Made by a program: the position numbers and the translations under genes. Positions 17,675 to 25,405 of a stretch of 52,712 nt of DNA are shown here, in pieces. The stretch covers positions 1 to 52,712 of the forward strand of contig CALFIX010000022.1 of assembly GCA_937877515.1 (NCBI GenBank), in the 5' to 3' direction. Position 1 is the first letter of the stretch. Every line of letters begins with the position of its first letter. Source of the DNA: an uncultured Treponema sp. GTDB taxonomy: Bacteria; Spirochaetota; Spirochaetia; Treponematales; Treponemataceae. The notes under the pieces were generated by a model. The model saw only the letters and a list, made by a program, of their open reading frames with translations. It searched no databases and was not told the DNA's origin.

Positions 17675-17683
17675 GGGGATTAT

Positions 17684-18061
17684 ATGAAAATAAAAAATAA
17701 ATTAGATATATGTATAACTTTTTCCATTGCCTTTCTTATAACTTTTTTAGTTTTTTTATATGAAAACTCTGTGGGCTTCGGCCCGGAATTTACAGCTTTA
17801 AGAGCTTTGTGCGACGGCTCTTTTGTTTCTAGTGTATGTTTAATTTTTACAGGTTTAATGATTTTTATTTCTAATAGGGGCGGATTCCTTATATTTTCTT
17901 ATGCATTAAAAAAAATAAGAAGAAATAAAGATATTCAAAAAGAAACGTATTATGATTACGTAAAGGAAAAAGAACAAAAAGAAAAAGCTTCATGCCTGCA
18001 TTTTTTTATTATAGGCTTCTTTTTTTTAGTTTTGTCGCTTTTGTGTCTTTTATGGATTTAG
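17684..18061 (+). CDS. DUF3899 membrane protein
   Basis: This 125-residue protein has three predicted membrane helices, at about 10-28, 50-66 and 103-122, with a basic cytoplasmic stretch (KKIRRNKDIQKETYYDYVKEKEQKEK) between the second and third. The order ALRALCDGSFVSS, then a FISNRGGFLIFSY-type helix, then KETYYDYV matches DUF3899, a family of unknown function in Firmicutes and spirochaetes. It starts 9 bases after oppF with a GGGG-rich ribosome site, so it may be read with the opp genes. Confidence 0.75.
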   Translation: MKIKNKLDICITFSIAFLITFLVFLYENSVGFGPEFTALRALCDGSFVSSVCLIFTGLMIFISNRGGFLIFSYALKKIRRNKDIQKETYYDYVKEKEQKEKASCLHFFIIGFFFLVLSLLCLLWI

Positions 18062-18082
18062 AAGGTGTAAGGGGAGAGTATT

Positions 18083-18664
18083 ATGAAAAATAAGTTTTTT
18101 TATGCAGCTTTTTTGCTTGTGTTTTTGGTTTTAACATCTACAATTCTGTATGCTTCAGGTGGAAAGAAAATTGCACCGGTCCGTCAAAAATTTATAAACG
18201 AGGCTATGACGTATCAGAATGTTCCTTATGTGTATGGCGGAAAAACAAAGCTTGGTTTTGACTGCTCTGGTTTTGTTACATACACAATCAGGAAGGTTTT
18301 TTGTAGTGAAGAAAGTGTTACCCAGCAAAATAAAGAAACTGCGGAATATATAAATAAACTTGTAAAGGCTGCAAGTGCTCAAAATCTTTATGACAGAACT
18401 GTTCATATAAGCGAAAAAGAAAGAGAGCCCGGTGACCTTATTTTTTTTAGTTCTACAAAAGATTCAAAGAAAACTCACGTAGGAATTTATTTAGGAAGAT
18501 ATCACAGCCCTAAAGGAAATAGACCAGATTTAGAAGGTAAGTATGTGTTTATTTCTGCTGTTAGTGACGGTCCTGAAACAGGTGTTGTAATTCGCCCAAT
18601 AGAAGAAAAGTATTGGGCTAGTCACTATCCTGTTTACAGTACTTTTTTAAGGCCTTCAAATTAA
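18083..18664 (+). CDS. NlpC/P60 family peptidase, exported
   Basis: This 193-residue protein has a signal peptide (residues about 1-25, ending ILYASG). The NlpC/P60 domain begins near residue 35. The catalytic cysteine is C61 in FDCSGFV, the histidine is H132 in THVGIYLG, and the polar third residue would be in the following strand (YVFISAVSDGPETGVV). Such enzymes cut gamma-D-glutamyl-diamino acid bonds in peptidoglycan stem peptides outside the inner membrane. The gene follows the DUF3899 gene closely, and its 3' end overlaps the convergent regulator gene by 4 bases. Confidence 0.88.
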   Translation: MKNKFFYAAFLLVFLVLTSTILYASGGKKIAPVRQKFINEAMTYQNVPYVYGGKTKLGFDCSGFVTYTIRKVFCSEESVTQQNKETAEYINKLVKAASAQNLYDRTVHISEKEREPGDLIFFSSTKDSKKTHVGIYLGRYHSPKGNRPDLEGKYVFISAVSDGPETGVVIRPIEEKYWASHYPVYSTFLRPSN

Positions 18665-19623
18665 AAATAAGTTCTTAAGATAATGCCCTGGTCGTAGTTA
18701 CCAAAGCCTTTTCCGAATATGTTCATTCCGCCCATGTGTTCGGCATCTTCCTTTACACCGATGCGCATGCGAATAGAGTGATGTTCGCTAATTTTTAAAT
18801 CGCTGAGTTTTACGTCAGAAATCTTTACACCGTCTATAAAGCTGCCTTCTTCTGTTACAGACCAATGTTTTAAAAGACCGTATTGGCTGCCTTCCAGCTT
18901 CCACCAGGTTGGTGTAAATTTACCGCGCTTGTCGCCAAAGTCTCCGGGACTTACCCAGGTACCAATTTCCGTTTTGTTAATCCACATTGTAATGTCGCTA
19001 GGCCAGTTTGAATTTGTTCCAGGAGTTTCACTTGAAAGTTCCATACTGATTTCTAGTTTTGTAACAGGCTTTTTTTCGTACTTGGTATTGTTTGGAAATT
19101 TATATTCAACACTGCCGGAACCGCACCATAAGAGCCCGGCTTTCATGCGTTCAGGATTTAAGAAGCTGTCTGGAAAATCTAAAAATCCAATTATGTGTTC
19201 ACTGGAACAAAGGCCGCAGGGGGCAGTAACTGTGTAATCTGTAAAAATACCGATAGGCATTTCTACTTCTATAAAGTCTTCCGTTTCGTTTTGTTTTTCC
19301 GGGAACTGGATTAGAAGCTCTCTGAATGAAGGACGGCAGAGCTTTTGATTGCCTTTTTTTGCCTTAACAGATTCTGTAGCTATAAGACCTGCATCTTCTA
19401 GAATTGAGATATGTGTAGCAACTGTTGATTGGGGAAGTTTTAAGGTGTCTGAGATTTCGTTAATATTTAGTGTTCTGTCTCTTAAGAGATTAAGCATCTG
19501 AATACGAGGCTCAGAAGCAAGAGCTTTTAGTTTGTTAATATCTTCCAATGGGTTAATAACGATTGTCGAGTCTACTTCTTGCATAGTTGTGGAATTGTAT
19601 CCATTTTTATTGATATTGTCCAT
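18661..19623 (-). CDS. ArsR-type winged-helix regulator with C-terminal sensor-like domain
   Basis: This 320-residue protein has a winged helix-turn-helix at about residues 28-90 (KLKALASEPRIQMLNLL, then INEISDTLKLPQSTVATHISILEDAGLI), as in ArsR-like repressors. The remaining 230 residues are a beta-rich domain with LLWCGSGSVEYKFPNN and a terminal MRIGVKEDAEHMGGMNIFGKG, shared with many ArsR-annotated proteins of carbohydrate loci in my memory. The domain probably senses a sugar or metabolite, which is inference. The metal-binding cysteine box of true ArsR (ELCVCDL) is absent. Its position next to the GH51 gene makes it the likely regulator of the arabinose-polymer locus. Confidence 0.8.
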   Translation of the reverse strand: MDNINKNGYNSTTMQEVDSTIVINPLEDINKLKALASEPRIQMLNLLRDRTLNINEISDTLKLPQSTVATHISILEDAGLIATESVKAKKGNQKLCRPSFRELLIQFPEKQNETEDFIEVEMPIGIFTDYTVTAPCGLCSSEHIIGFLDFPDSFLNPERMKAGLLWCGSGSVEYKFPNNTKYEKKPVTKLEISMELSSETPGTNSNWPSDITMWINKTEIGTWVSPGDFGDKRGKFTPTWWKLEGSQYGLLKHWSVTEEGSFIDGVKISDVKLSDLKISEHHSIRMRIGVKEDAEHMGGMNIFGKGFGNYDQGIILRTYF

Positions 19624-19675
19624 ATTTCCCCCATACTTTTTGCAATTTTTGCATTTTTTCTCGAACGGAACTTTT

Positions 19676-19711
19676 AAAATAAAACCGGTCTACAAAAACT
19701 TTGCAGACCGG
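19676..19711 (-). terminator. Terminator downstream of the GH51 gene
   Basis: A 7-bp stem (19685-19691 with 19705-19711) is followed on the minus strand by TTTTATTTT. It lies between the GH51 stop and the regulator start, along with two weaker hairpins (arms ACCAGAG/CTCTGGT near 19785-19815 and AATGC/GCATT near 19730-19750), so the regulator probably has its own promoter. Confidence 0.65.
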
Positions 19712-19831
19712 CGAAAAAAAAGGAGGCTAAATGCTTTTTGAAAGGCATTTTGCATTTGGCAGCTGTTTACTGCCTATATAAACCAGAGCAAAAGTGGCAG
19801 CCCTTACTCTGGTGTATACCAAATTATTTCG

Positions 19832-22357
19832 CTACTTTTTCTGCAATTCCAAAATTGTAAGCGAGTATGGCTTTGCAGTATACGTAAAGCTGGAAGATAC
19901 TCCGCTTACATTTTCTGTTACAGGGGCAACTTGTGTCGGGTGGCGGAAGCTGTTTTCATCATCTTCTCCACCAGAAATAACTGTTGCTTTTCCTGTTGTC
20001 TGTAAAGAAGCACCGTTAAGGTTTAATGCAACTGGTACGCTGGACTTTGTAACGTTTACAATCTTTACAATAACTTTGTCGTTTGTTTCTCCAACGTGAG
20101 CATAAATTGGATCAAAGTTCATTGCATCTGTAAACTCGTGGATAAGCTTTCCGTCAAGGTAGCACTTGAAGCTTTCACCACGAACTTCAATCTTAATCTT
20201 GTACCACTTGTTGGTTGCAAGGGTCATAGGAACAGAGTCGCCAATGATTGAGCGTCCTGAAAGAGCACCTTTTTCTACGCAGCTCTGGGTGTTTCCCCAA
20301 CCGCCCATGTTCCACCAGTAGAGGCTCTTTCCTTTAACACCAAAGCTAATGAGAAAGCCTTCTGCTCCGCCTGTTTTCTGTGCACTTAACTCAAAGTCAT
20401 AGTTAGTGATGCCATTCATTTCTTCTTCATTATCAAGAGCGTTAAATGCAGGTGTTGCCGTAGAGCTTTGAACAATTGTTCCTCCGCTAACAGACCATGT
20501 GCCTGCTTCTGTTGCTACGTTAAAGTCATCTTTTGAAGTGTTTTTTGAACTTGCATAAATAACATCGCCAGTGTCAACATTTGTTACCTTAAGGTCTTTA
20601 AACTGAGCTGTTGTGCTCCATGAACCTAAGCCAACTGTTCCGCCAATAAACTTTTTAGAAGTTCCTTCCATTGCCGGCTGAACAATGCTTGACTTTACTG
20701 TGCGGTCACTCTTTGCGTTCATAAACATTTTCTGAACGTAGTAGTTTGGTGTTCCGTAGACCTGTGTATTGTTGAACCAAATTGCATCTGGAATCCACTG
20801 TGTGTGGCCGTCACGTGCAAAAAGTGGAGCGTAAGAAGCAATTTCTACGATATCGCCGTTTCTTTCGATGCTTGTCATGTAAGCTGCTTCCGTTAAAGCT
20901 GCATAAAGACTATTGCGTCTTCCATCTACCCAAGAAGCGTATTCTCCAATGAATACCTTTGCTTTTCCTGCTGTGCGGTCGTAGAACTTCTGGTCGTCGT
21001 AGCGGTTGCCGTTACCCAAGAACCATGTGTGAGGGTTGTAGTAGTGTTCATCTACGAGGTTTGCAACGTTAGCTGTCTTTTTGTTTTTCTCCCATGCACG
21101 AACGTTGTCCCATGCACGATGAAAGTTGATGTCGTTGTATGTGTATCCAGAAGAAATGATTGTACGAATCTGTGGATACTTTGCTTTTACAGCTTGAGCA
21201 ATCTGCAGGTAGCGAGGGAAGTAGTCTTCACCGCAGTCTTCGTTACCAATTCCGAGATATGTAAGATGGAAAGGCTCTGGATGTCCTGCTTCTGCACGAA
21301 GTTTACCCCAAGTACTTGTTGCAGGTCCTGTTGCCCATTCAAGTAAGTCTAATGTGTCCTGAACATATTTGTTCATGTTGCTCATAGAGTCGCGTTCTCC
21401 TGAGTGTGCCATTCCTACGCGTACTACAGGAATTGGTTCAGCTCCCAAATCTTCACAGAGGCGGAAGTATTCATAGAAACCAATACCATAAGACTGCTGA
21501 TAACCCCAAAAGTTCTTTTGTTCTTTGCGTTCTTCTACAGGTCCTACTGTGTCTTTCCAGTTGTAGCTGTCTGCAATGTTCATTCCGTGAACAATACATC
21601 CGCCCGGGAAGCGAATGAATGCAGGGTGCATTTCTTCCAGCATCATTGCAAGATCTTTTCTTAAACCGTTTGTTTCATTTCTATAAATCTCATCAGATGG
21701 GCGGAAGAGGGAAACAAAATCTATATCTAAAGTTCCAACCTGATCTGCAAAAAGACCAAGCTGACCTTTTTCTGTTGTTTCTACAGCTGTTAAGTTGAAA
21801 GTGTATTTTTTCCATTCAGAGGTAATGCCGGTAATTGTTGTCTTTGCAACCTGTGAGCCTTTTTTCTGATCTCCTAAAGTAATGGTTACGCTTGTAACAG
21901 GAGATTCTGCATCCTGACAGCGAAGATATACAGAACCAGGGTAGGTCTTGCCCTTTGTAAGAGGCATGCCTTCGTAACCCTTGTTTACAATGCCGTCACC
22001 AGCTTCTTTAACGGCAAGCTGAAGGAATGTGCGGTTATTTGCATTTAATGTACCTTTTGTAGACCCTTTGCCACGACTTTTAGATTTATCTCCTGAAATA
22101 TTAAGGTAAGTCCACTTGTCATCAGGGCGTCCGCCAGAAACGCGGAATTCAAAAGAACGGTTTTGAACTAATTCTCCGTAAAGACCACCGTCTGCAGCAT
22201 AGTTGATGTCTTCAAAGAAAATTCCAAAGAGGTTTTTGCTTACCTCTGTTTTGGGTGCAGAAAAATCTGCGGTAATTGCGGCATTTTGTGCATAAACACC
22301 GCAAGCAATGCTACAAGCAAGTAAAGCTGAAATAGCTGTAACTTTTTTGTTAAACAT
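19832..22357 (-). CDS. Secreted GH51 alpha-L-arabinofuranosidase
   Basis: The start ATG 22357 follows AAGGAGGA. The product is 841 residues with a type I signal peptide ending at about residue 23 (CGVYA-QN). It removes terminal arabinofuranose from arabinan, arabinoxylan or arabinogalactan outside the cytoplasm. After an N-terminal beta-sandwich (about 40-215, CBM-like), the GH51 barrel carries acid/base E373 in YLGIGNEDCG and nucleophile E472 in VFIGEYASW. A LamG/DUF1080-like sandwich (about 580-745, with WYKIKIEVRGESFKCYLDG) is inserted before the last strands, as in some Bacteroides enzymes. The gene is divergent from the LamG lipoprotein genes. Confidence 0.92.
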   Translation of the reverse strand: MFNKKVTAISALLACSIACGVYAQNAAITADFSAPKTEVSKNLFGIFFEDINYAADGGLYGELVQNRSFEFRVSGGRPDDKWTYLNISGDKSKSRGKGSTKGTLNANNRTFLQLAVKEAGDGIVNKGYEGMPLTKGKTYPGSVYLRCQDAESPVTSVTITLGDQKKGSQVAKTTITGITSEWKKYTFNLTAVETTEKGQLGLFADQVGTLDIDFVSLFRPSDEIYRNETNGLRKDLAMMLEEMHPAFIRFPGGCIVHGMNIADSYNWKDTVGPVEERKEQKNFWGYQQSYGIGFYEYFRLCEDLGAEPIPVVRVGMAHSGERDSMSNMNKYVQDTLDLLEWATGPATSTWGKLRAEAGHPEPFHLTYLGIGNEDCGEDYFPRYLQIAQAVKAKYPQIRTIISSGYTYNDINFHRAWDNVRAWEKNKKTANVANLVDEHYYNPHTWFLGNGNRYDDQKFYDRTAGKAKVFIGEYASWVDGRRNSLYAALTEAAYMTSIERNGDIVEIASYAPLFARDGHTQWIPDAIWFNNTQVYGTPNYYVQKMFMNAKSDRTVKSSIVQPAMEGTSKKFIGGTVGLGSWSTTAQFKDLKVTNVDTGDVIYASSKNTSKDDFNVATEAGTWSVSGGTIVQSSTATPAFNALDNEEEMNGITNYDFELSAQKTGGAEGFLISFGVKGKSLYWWNMGGWGNTQSCVEKGALSGRSIIGDSVPMTLATNKWYKIKIEVRGESFKCYLDGKLIHEFTDAMNFDPIYAHVGETNDKVIVKIVNVTKSSVPVALNLNGASLQTTGKATVISGGEDDENSFRHPTQVAPVTENVSGVSSSFTYTAKPYSLTILELQKK

Positions 22358-22378
22358 AGCTTCCTCCTTATAGAATAA

Positions 22379-22407
22379 ATAATGAGGTATAATTTCCTGG
22401 TTGTCAA
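22379..22407 (-). promoter_or_regulatory. Promoter of the GH51 gene
   Basis: On the minus strand TTGACA (22407-22402) and CATTAT (22384-22379) are 17 bases apart, just upstream of the GH51 ribosome site. Confidence 0.7.
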
Positions 22408-22445
22408 GAAAAATATCGTAAAAAATCAATATATATCTAAAAAAA

Positions 22446-22459
22446 CCGTTTTATAACGG
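22446..22459. promoter_or_regulatory. Candidate operator, CCGTT-N4-AACGG
   Basis: A perfect 5-bp inverted repeat with a 4-base spacer lies in the AT-rich divergent gap between the GH51 promoter and the LamG promoter. It is a possible binding site for the neighbouring winged-helix regulator, on position and symmetry alone. Confidence 0.35.
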
Positions 22460-22543
22460 CAAATTTTGTGCTTTTTTTCTGGATTTAAGCTAATTTTATA
22501 GCTGAAAAAACTGATATGTATCAAAAAAGAAAGAAAATTTTTC

Positions 22544-22618
22544 TTGACTTATGCTTTATGTGGGATTAACATTTATTAAAACACATGGTTTGGGGGTAAC
22601 AAAAAAAACGTTATCCCC
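22544..22618 (+). promoter_or_regulatory. LamG lipoprotein promoter and 5' hairpin
   Basis: TTGACT (22544-22549) and TAACAT (22567-22572) are 17 bases apart. Downstream, a 9-bp stem (22592-22600 with 22610-22618, one G-T pair) sits in the leader about 25 bases before the ATG and could stabilise the mRNA. Confidence 0.6.
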
Positions 22619-22642
22619 GAATTAAAAAAAAATGGGGGAAAT

Positions 22643-23398
22643 ATGAAAAAGATCCTTGCTGCTGGTGCAGTTTTAGTTGCATCAATTGCTCTTATGAGTT
22701 GTGGTTCTTCAGGTTCTACAGAAGCTGGTAGTCCTTTTGTAATTACAGAAGATTCAGGTGTTGTAGGTTATTACACATTTGATGAAGACATCGTAGATAA
22801 CGAAGTTGTAGACCATTCAGGTTTTGGAATGAATGTTTATACAGGTTCTCTTGATGGTTCTGTAAAAGATGAAGGAAAAGACGGAGACGGCTTAGCTTTT
22901 AATGGTGAAGACGAATATTTAACATTAGAGAGTGCTCTTCTTGAAGGTGAAGAAGGTGCAGGTGCTACGATTGCTATGTGGGTAAAACCAACTGCATGGA
23001 AAGACTGGGCACGCGTTTTTGACATTGGCGACACAAAAGAAGACTGTTGGTGCGGAATGGACTTTAACACAAAGATGCTTCGCTTTGACGTAATCGGTGC
23101 AAAGGGTGCAATCAGCGTTTTGGCTCCTTTACCACAGCCTGGAAAATGGACACACATTGCTGCTACATTTGGTAACGGATTTGCAGCTTTATACGTAAAT
23201 GGAAAGCTCAGCCAGAAGCTTCCTTGTGCTGTAACATGTCAGGACGTACTTGCAAACTTGGTTGGTGTTTATGTAGGACGCTCTAACTGGGCAGACCCAC
23301 TCTACAATGGAACAATGGACAACGTTCTTGTTGCAAACCGTGCATTCAGTGCAAAAGAAATTGCTTCTGTTTATGCAGGTGTTGTAGCTGCCGAGTAA
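22643..23398 (+). CDS. LamG-domain lipoprotein, copy 1
   Basis: This 251-residue lipoprotein has a signal ending IALMSC, with lipidated C20 followed by a GSSGSTEAG linker. The mature part is one LamG/concanavalin-like jelly roll of about 210 residues: VVGYYTFDEDIVDNEVVDHSG at the start, MWVKPTAWKDWARVFDIGD, then PGKWTHIAATFGNGFAALYVNGK and GRSNWADPLYNGTMDNVLV at the end. LamG modules usually bind carbohydrate or form part of glycosidases. No glycosidase active site is visible. The likely role is a surface or periplasmic glycan-binding protein serving GH51 and GH43. It is a paralogue of the next gene. Confidence 0.8.
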   Translation: MKKILAAGAVLVASIALMSCGSSGSTEAGSPFVITEDSGVVGYYTFDEDIVDNEVVDHSGFGMNVYTGSLDGSVKDEGKDGDGLAFNGEDEYLTLESALLEGEEGAGATIAMWVKPTAWKDWARVFDIGDTKEDCWCGMDFNTKMLRFDVIGAKGAISVLAPLPQPGKWTHIAATFGNGFAALYVNGKLSQKLPCAVTCQDVLANLVGVYVGRSNWADPLYNGTMDNVLVANRAFSAKEIASVYAGVVAAE

Positions 23399-23488
23399 TT
23401 GGACAAAGTCAAAGATGCAATTTTTTAATTAAGGCTGCATCTTTTGTTTTGTATAGAATTAATAAAAGAATTTTTCTTGGAGGAAAAA

Positions 23489-24256
23489 ATGAAAAAGATT
23501 CTTGGTGCTGCAGTTGCTTGTGTTGCTGCATTAGCTCTTACAGGATGTGGAAGTTCTGGTGATGTTTCCAGTGCACCTTTCCATTTAACAGAAGATTCAG
23601 GTTGTGTAGGTTATTACACATTTGATGACGTAGAAGATGACATGATTCCTGACCACTCAGGTGCAGGACTTGACCTTTATTCAAGCGCTCTTGACGGAGT
23701 TCAGTTACAGAGCGGAAAATTCGGTCAGGGACTTTACTTTGACGGATCTGAATATTTGAATCTTGACCCGGAAGTTTTAGAGGGAGAAGGATTTACAGTA
23801 AGCGTATGGGTTAAAGCTGAAAAGTGGGACCCATGGGCACGTATTTTTGACTTTGGTAACGCAAAAGCCCGTTCAGACATCTTCCTCTGCAACGACATGA
23901 GAGCTCCTGGAATGATTGGCCTTTGTATTGAAGGAAACGGAGACCCGGTTGTTTCTTGCCGTTCACCAATTCCTGTTCCAGGCAAGTGGGTACACGTTGC
24001 TGCAACATTCGGAAACGGAAAAGTTGCAATGTATCTTGATGGAAAACTTACTCAGGAACTTGATACAGATGTTACACTCGAAGAAATTTCTAGCGACCCT
24101 GTAGGTCTTTATATTGGACGCTCTAACTGGGCAGACCCAATGTTTGTTGGTGTAATGGATGACCTTCTGGTATTTAACCACGCTCTCTCTGCAAAAGATG
24201 TAGCTGCTTTACGTGCAGGTATCGTATTAAACGCAGAAGAAGAATTAGAAAAATAA
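23489..24256 (+). CDS. LamG-domain lipoprotein, copy 2
   Basis: I chose ATG 23489, preceded by GGAGGA, although the frame opens upstream. The product is 255 residues with signal MKKILGAAVACVAALALTGC (lipidated C20). The LamG jelly roll matches copy 1 in the same order: VGYYTFDDVEDDMIPDHSG, VWVKAEKWDPWARIFDFGN, PGKWVHVAATFGNGKVAMYLDGK and GRSNWADPMFVGVMDDLLV. The middle differs (a longer NDMRAPGMIGLCIEGNGDP segment), so the two copies may bind different ligands. The 90-base gap to copy 1 has no clear terminator, so they are probably co-transcribed. A terminator follows at 24297. Confidence 0.8.
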   Translation: MKKILGAAVACVAALALTGCGSSGDVSSAPFHLTEDSGCVGYYTFDDVEDDMIPDHSGAGLDLYSSALDGVQLQSGKFGQGLYFDGSEYLNLDPEVLEGEGFTVSVWVKAEKWDPWARIFDFGNAKARSDIFLCNDMRAPGMIGLCIEGNGDPVVSCRSPIPVPGKWVHVAATFGNGKVAMYLDGKLTQELDTDVTLEEISSDPVGLYIGRSNWADPMFVGVMDDLLVFNHALSAKDVAALRAGIVLNAEEELEK

Positions 24257-24296
24257 TCTAACTTTCACTTTGTCTTGCTGCAAAGATAAAAGGAGG

Positions 24297-24338
24297 TGCC
24301 CCTTAAGGCTAATAAAGCTTTAGGGGGTATTTTTTTGT
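24297..24338 (+). terminator. Terminator after the LamG pair
   Basis: An imperfect stem with arms CCCCTTAA (24299-24306) and TTTAGGGG near 24320 is followed by TATTTTTTT from 24329. It separates the LamG genes from the GH43 promoter. Confidence 0.65.
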
Positions 24339-24349
24339 ATAAAAAACTG

Positions 24350-24377
24350 TTGCAAAAACTTTTTATGAGTGTATAAT
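24350..24377 (+). promoter_or_regulatory. Promoter of the GH43 gene
   Basis: TTGCAA (24350-24355) and TATAAT (24372-24377) are 16 bases apart. A 6-bp inverted repeat, GTTGTT/AACAAC, follows at about 24388-24420, upstream of the GGAG ribosome site at 24445. Confidence 0.6.
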
Positions 24378-24454
24378 ATTTATAAAAGTTGTTATATATC
24401 AAGAATATTGAATAAACAACAAGGCTTAAAACACACACAATAAAGGAGAGCCTT

Positions 24455-25402
24455 ATGGCTAACATTACAGACATTACTGAACAAGATGAAAAAAGTCCTC
24501 TTGTAGAACAAAGAGCAGACCCTTATGTTTATTTTCATAAGGACGGATATTACTATTTTACTGCAAGTTCTCCTGAATACGATCGAATAGAGTTGCGCCG
24601 TGCATGGAGCGTTAAAGGTTTAAAAGATGCAGAACCGTTAACAATTTGGCGTAAACATTCTGACGGTCCGATGAGCTGGCATATTTGGGCACCGGAGCTT
24701 CATTATATAAATGGAAAGTGGTACATATATTTTGCAGCAGGAAGAGCAGAAGATCCGTGGTGGATTCGTACCTGGGTGCTTGAAAACTCTAATACAGACC
24801 CGTTTACCGGCACTTGGGAAGAGAAGGGTATGTTAGAAGCCGAGTGGGACTCTTTTATGCTTGACTGTACGGTTTTTGAAAACCATGGAAAACATTATGC
24901 TGTTTGGGCACAAAAACGTAAAGAGCTTACAGAAAATTCTGCGTTATATATTGCAGAAATGGAAAGTCCAATAAAATTAAAGCTTCCTCAAACTCTTTTA
25001 ACAGTTCCTGAGTATGACTGGGAATGCCGTGGCTTTAGAGTTAATGAAGGACCTGCCGTTTTGCAGCGCAATGGAAAAGTGTTTTTAACTTTTAGTGCCA
25101 GTGCTACAGATGCAACTTACTGTATGGGTATGCTGGTTGCAGAAGATGGAGCTGACTTAACAAAAAAAGAAAGCTGGACAAAATTAGATAAACCTGTTTT
25201 TGTAACTGATGAAAAGAAAGGTATTTTTGGACCAGGTCACAACAGCTTTACTACAAGTCGTGATGGAAAAGAAGATTATCTTATTTATCATGCACGCCCT
25301 TATGCAGATGTAGATTTAGCTTTTGCACTTTACGATCCTAACCGTCATGCTTGGGTTAAACGCATAAAGTATGATGAAAAAGGCTATCCGGTGTTTCAAT
25401 AA
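24455..25402 (+). CDS. Cytoplasmic GH43 beta-xylosidase/alpha-L-arabinofuranosidase
   Basis: This 315-residue protein has no signal peptide. GH43 enzymes are five-bladed propellers that invert xylose or arabinose linkages. The three acidic residues are visible: D22 in QRADPYVYF (general base), D137 in MLDCTVF (pKa modulator) and E198 in NEGPAV (general acid). GHNSFTTS and YHARPY close the active site. It probably finishes the breakdown of imported arabino- or xylo-oligosaccharides released by the secreted GH51. The subfamily and the choice between xylosidase and arabinofuranosidase cannot be decided here. Confidence 0.88.
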   Translation: MANITDITEQDEKSPLVEQRADPYVYFHKDGYYYFTASSPEYDRIELRRAWSVKGLKDAEPLTIWRKHSDGPMSWHIWAPELHYINGKWYIYFAAGRAEDPWWIRTWVLENSNTDPFTGTWEEKGMLEAEWDSFMLDCTVFENHGKHYAVWAQKRKELTENSALYIAEMESPIKLKLPQTLLTVPEYDWECRGFRVNEGPAVLQRNGKVFLTFSASATDATYCMGMLVAEDGADLTKKESWTKLDKPVFVTDEKKGIFGPGHNSFTTSRDGKEDYLIYHARPYADVDLAFALYDPNRHAWVKRIKYDEKGYPVFQ

Positions 25403-25405
25403 AGC

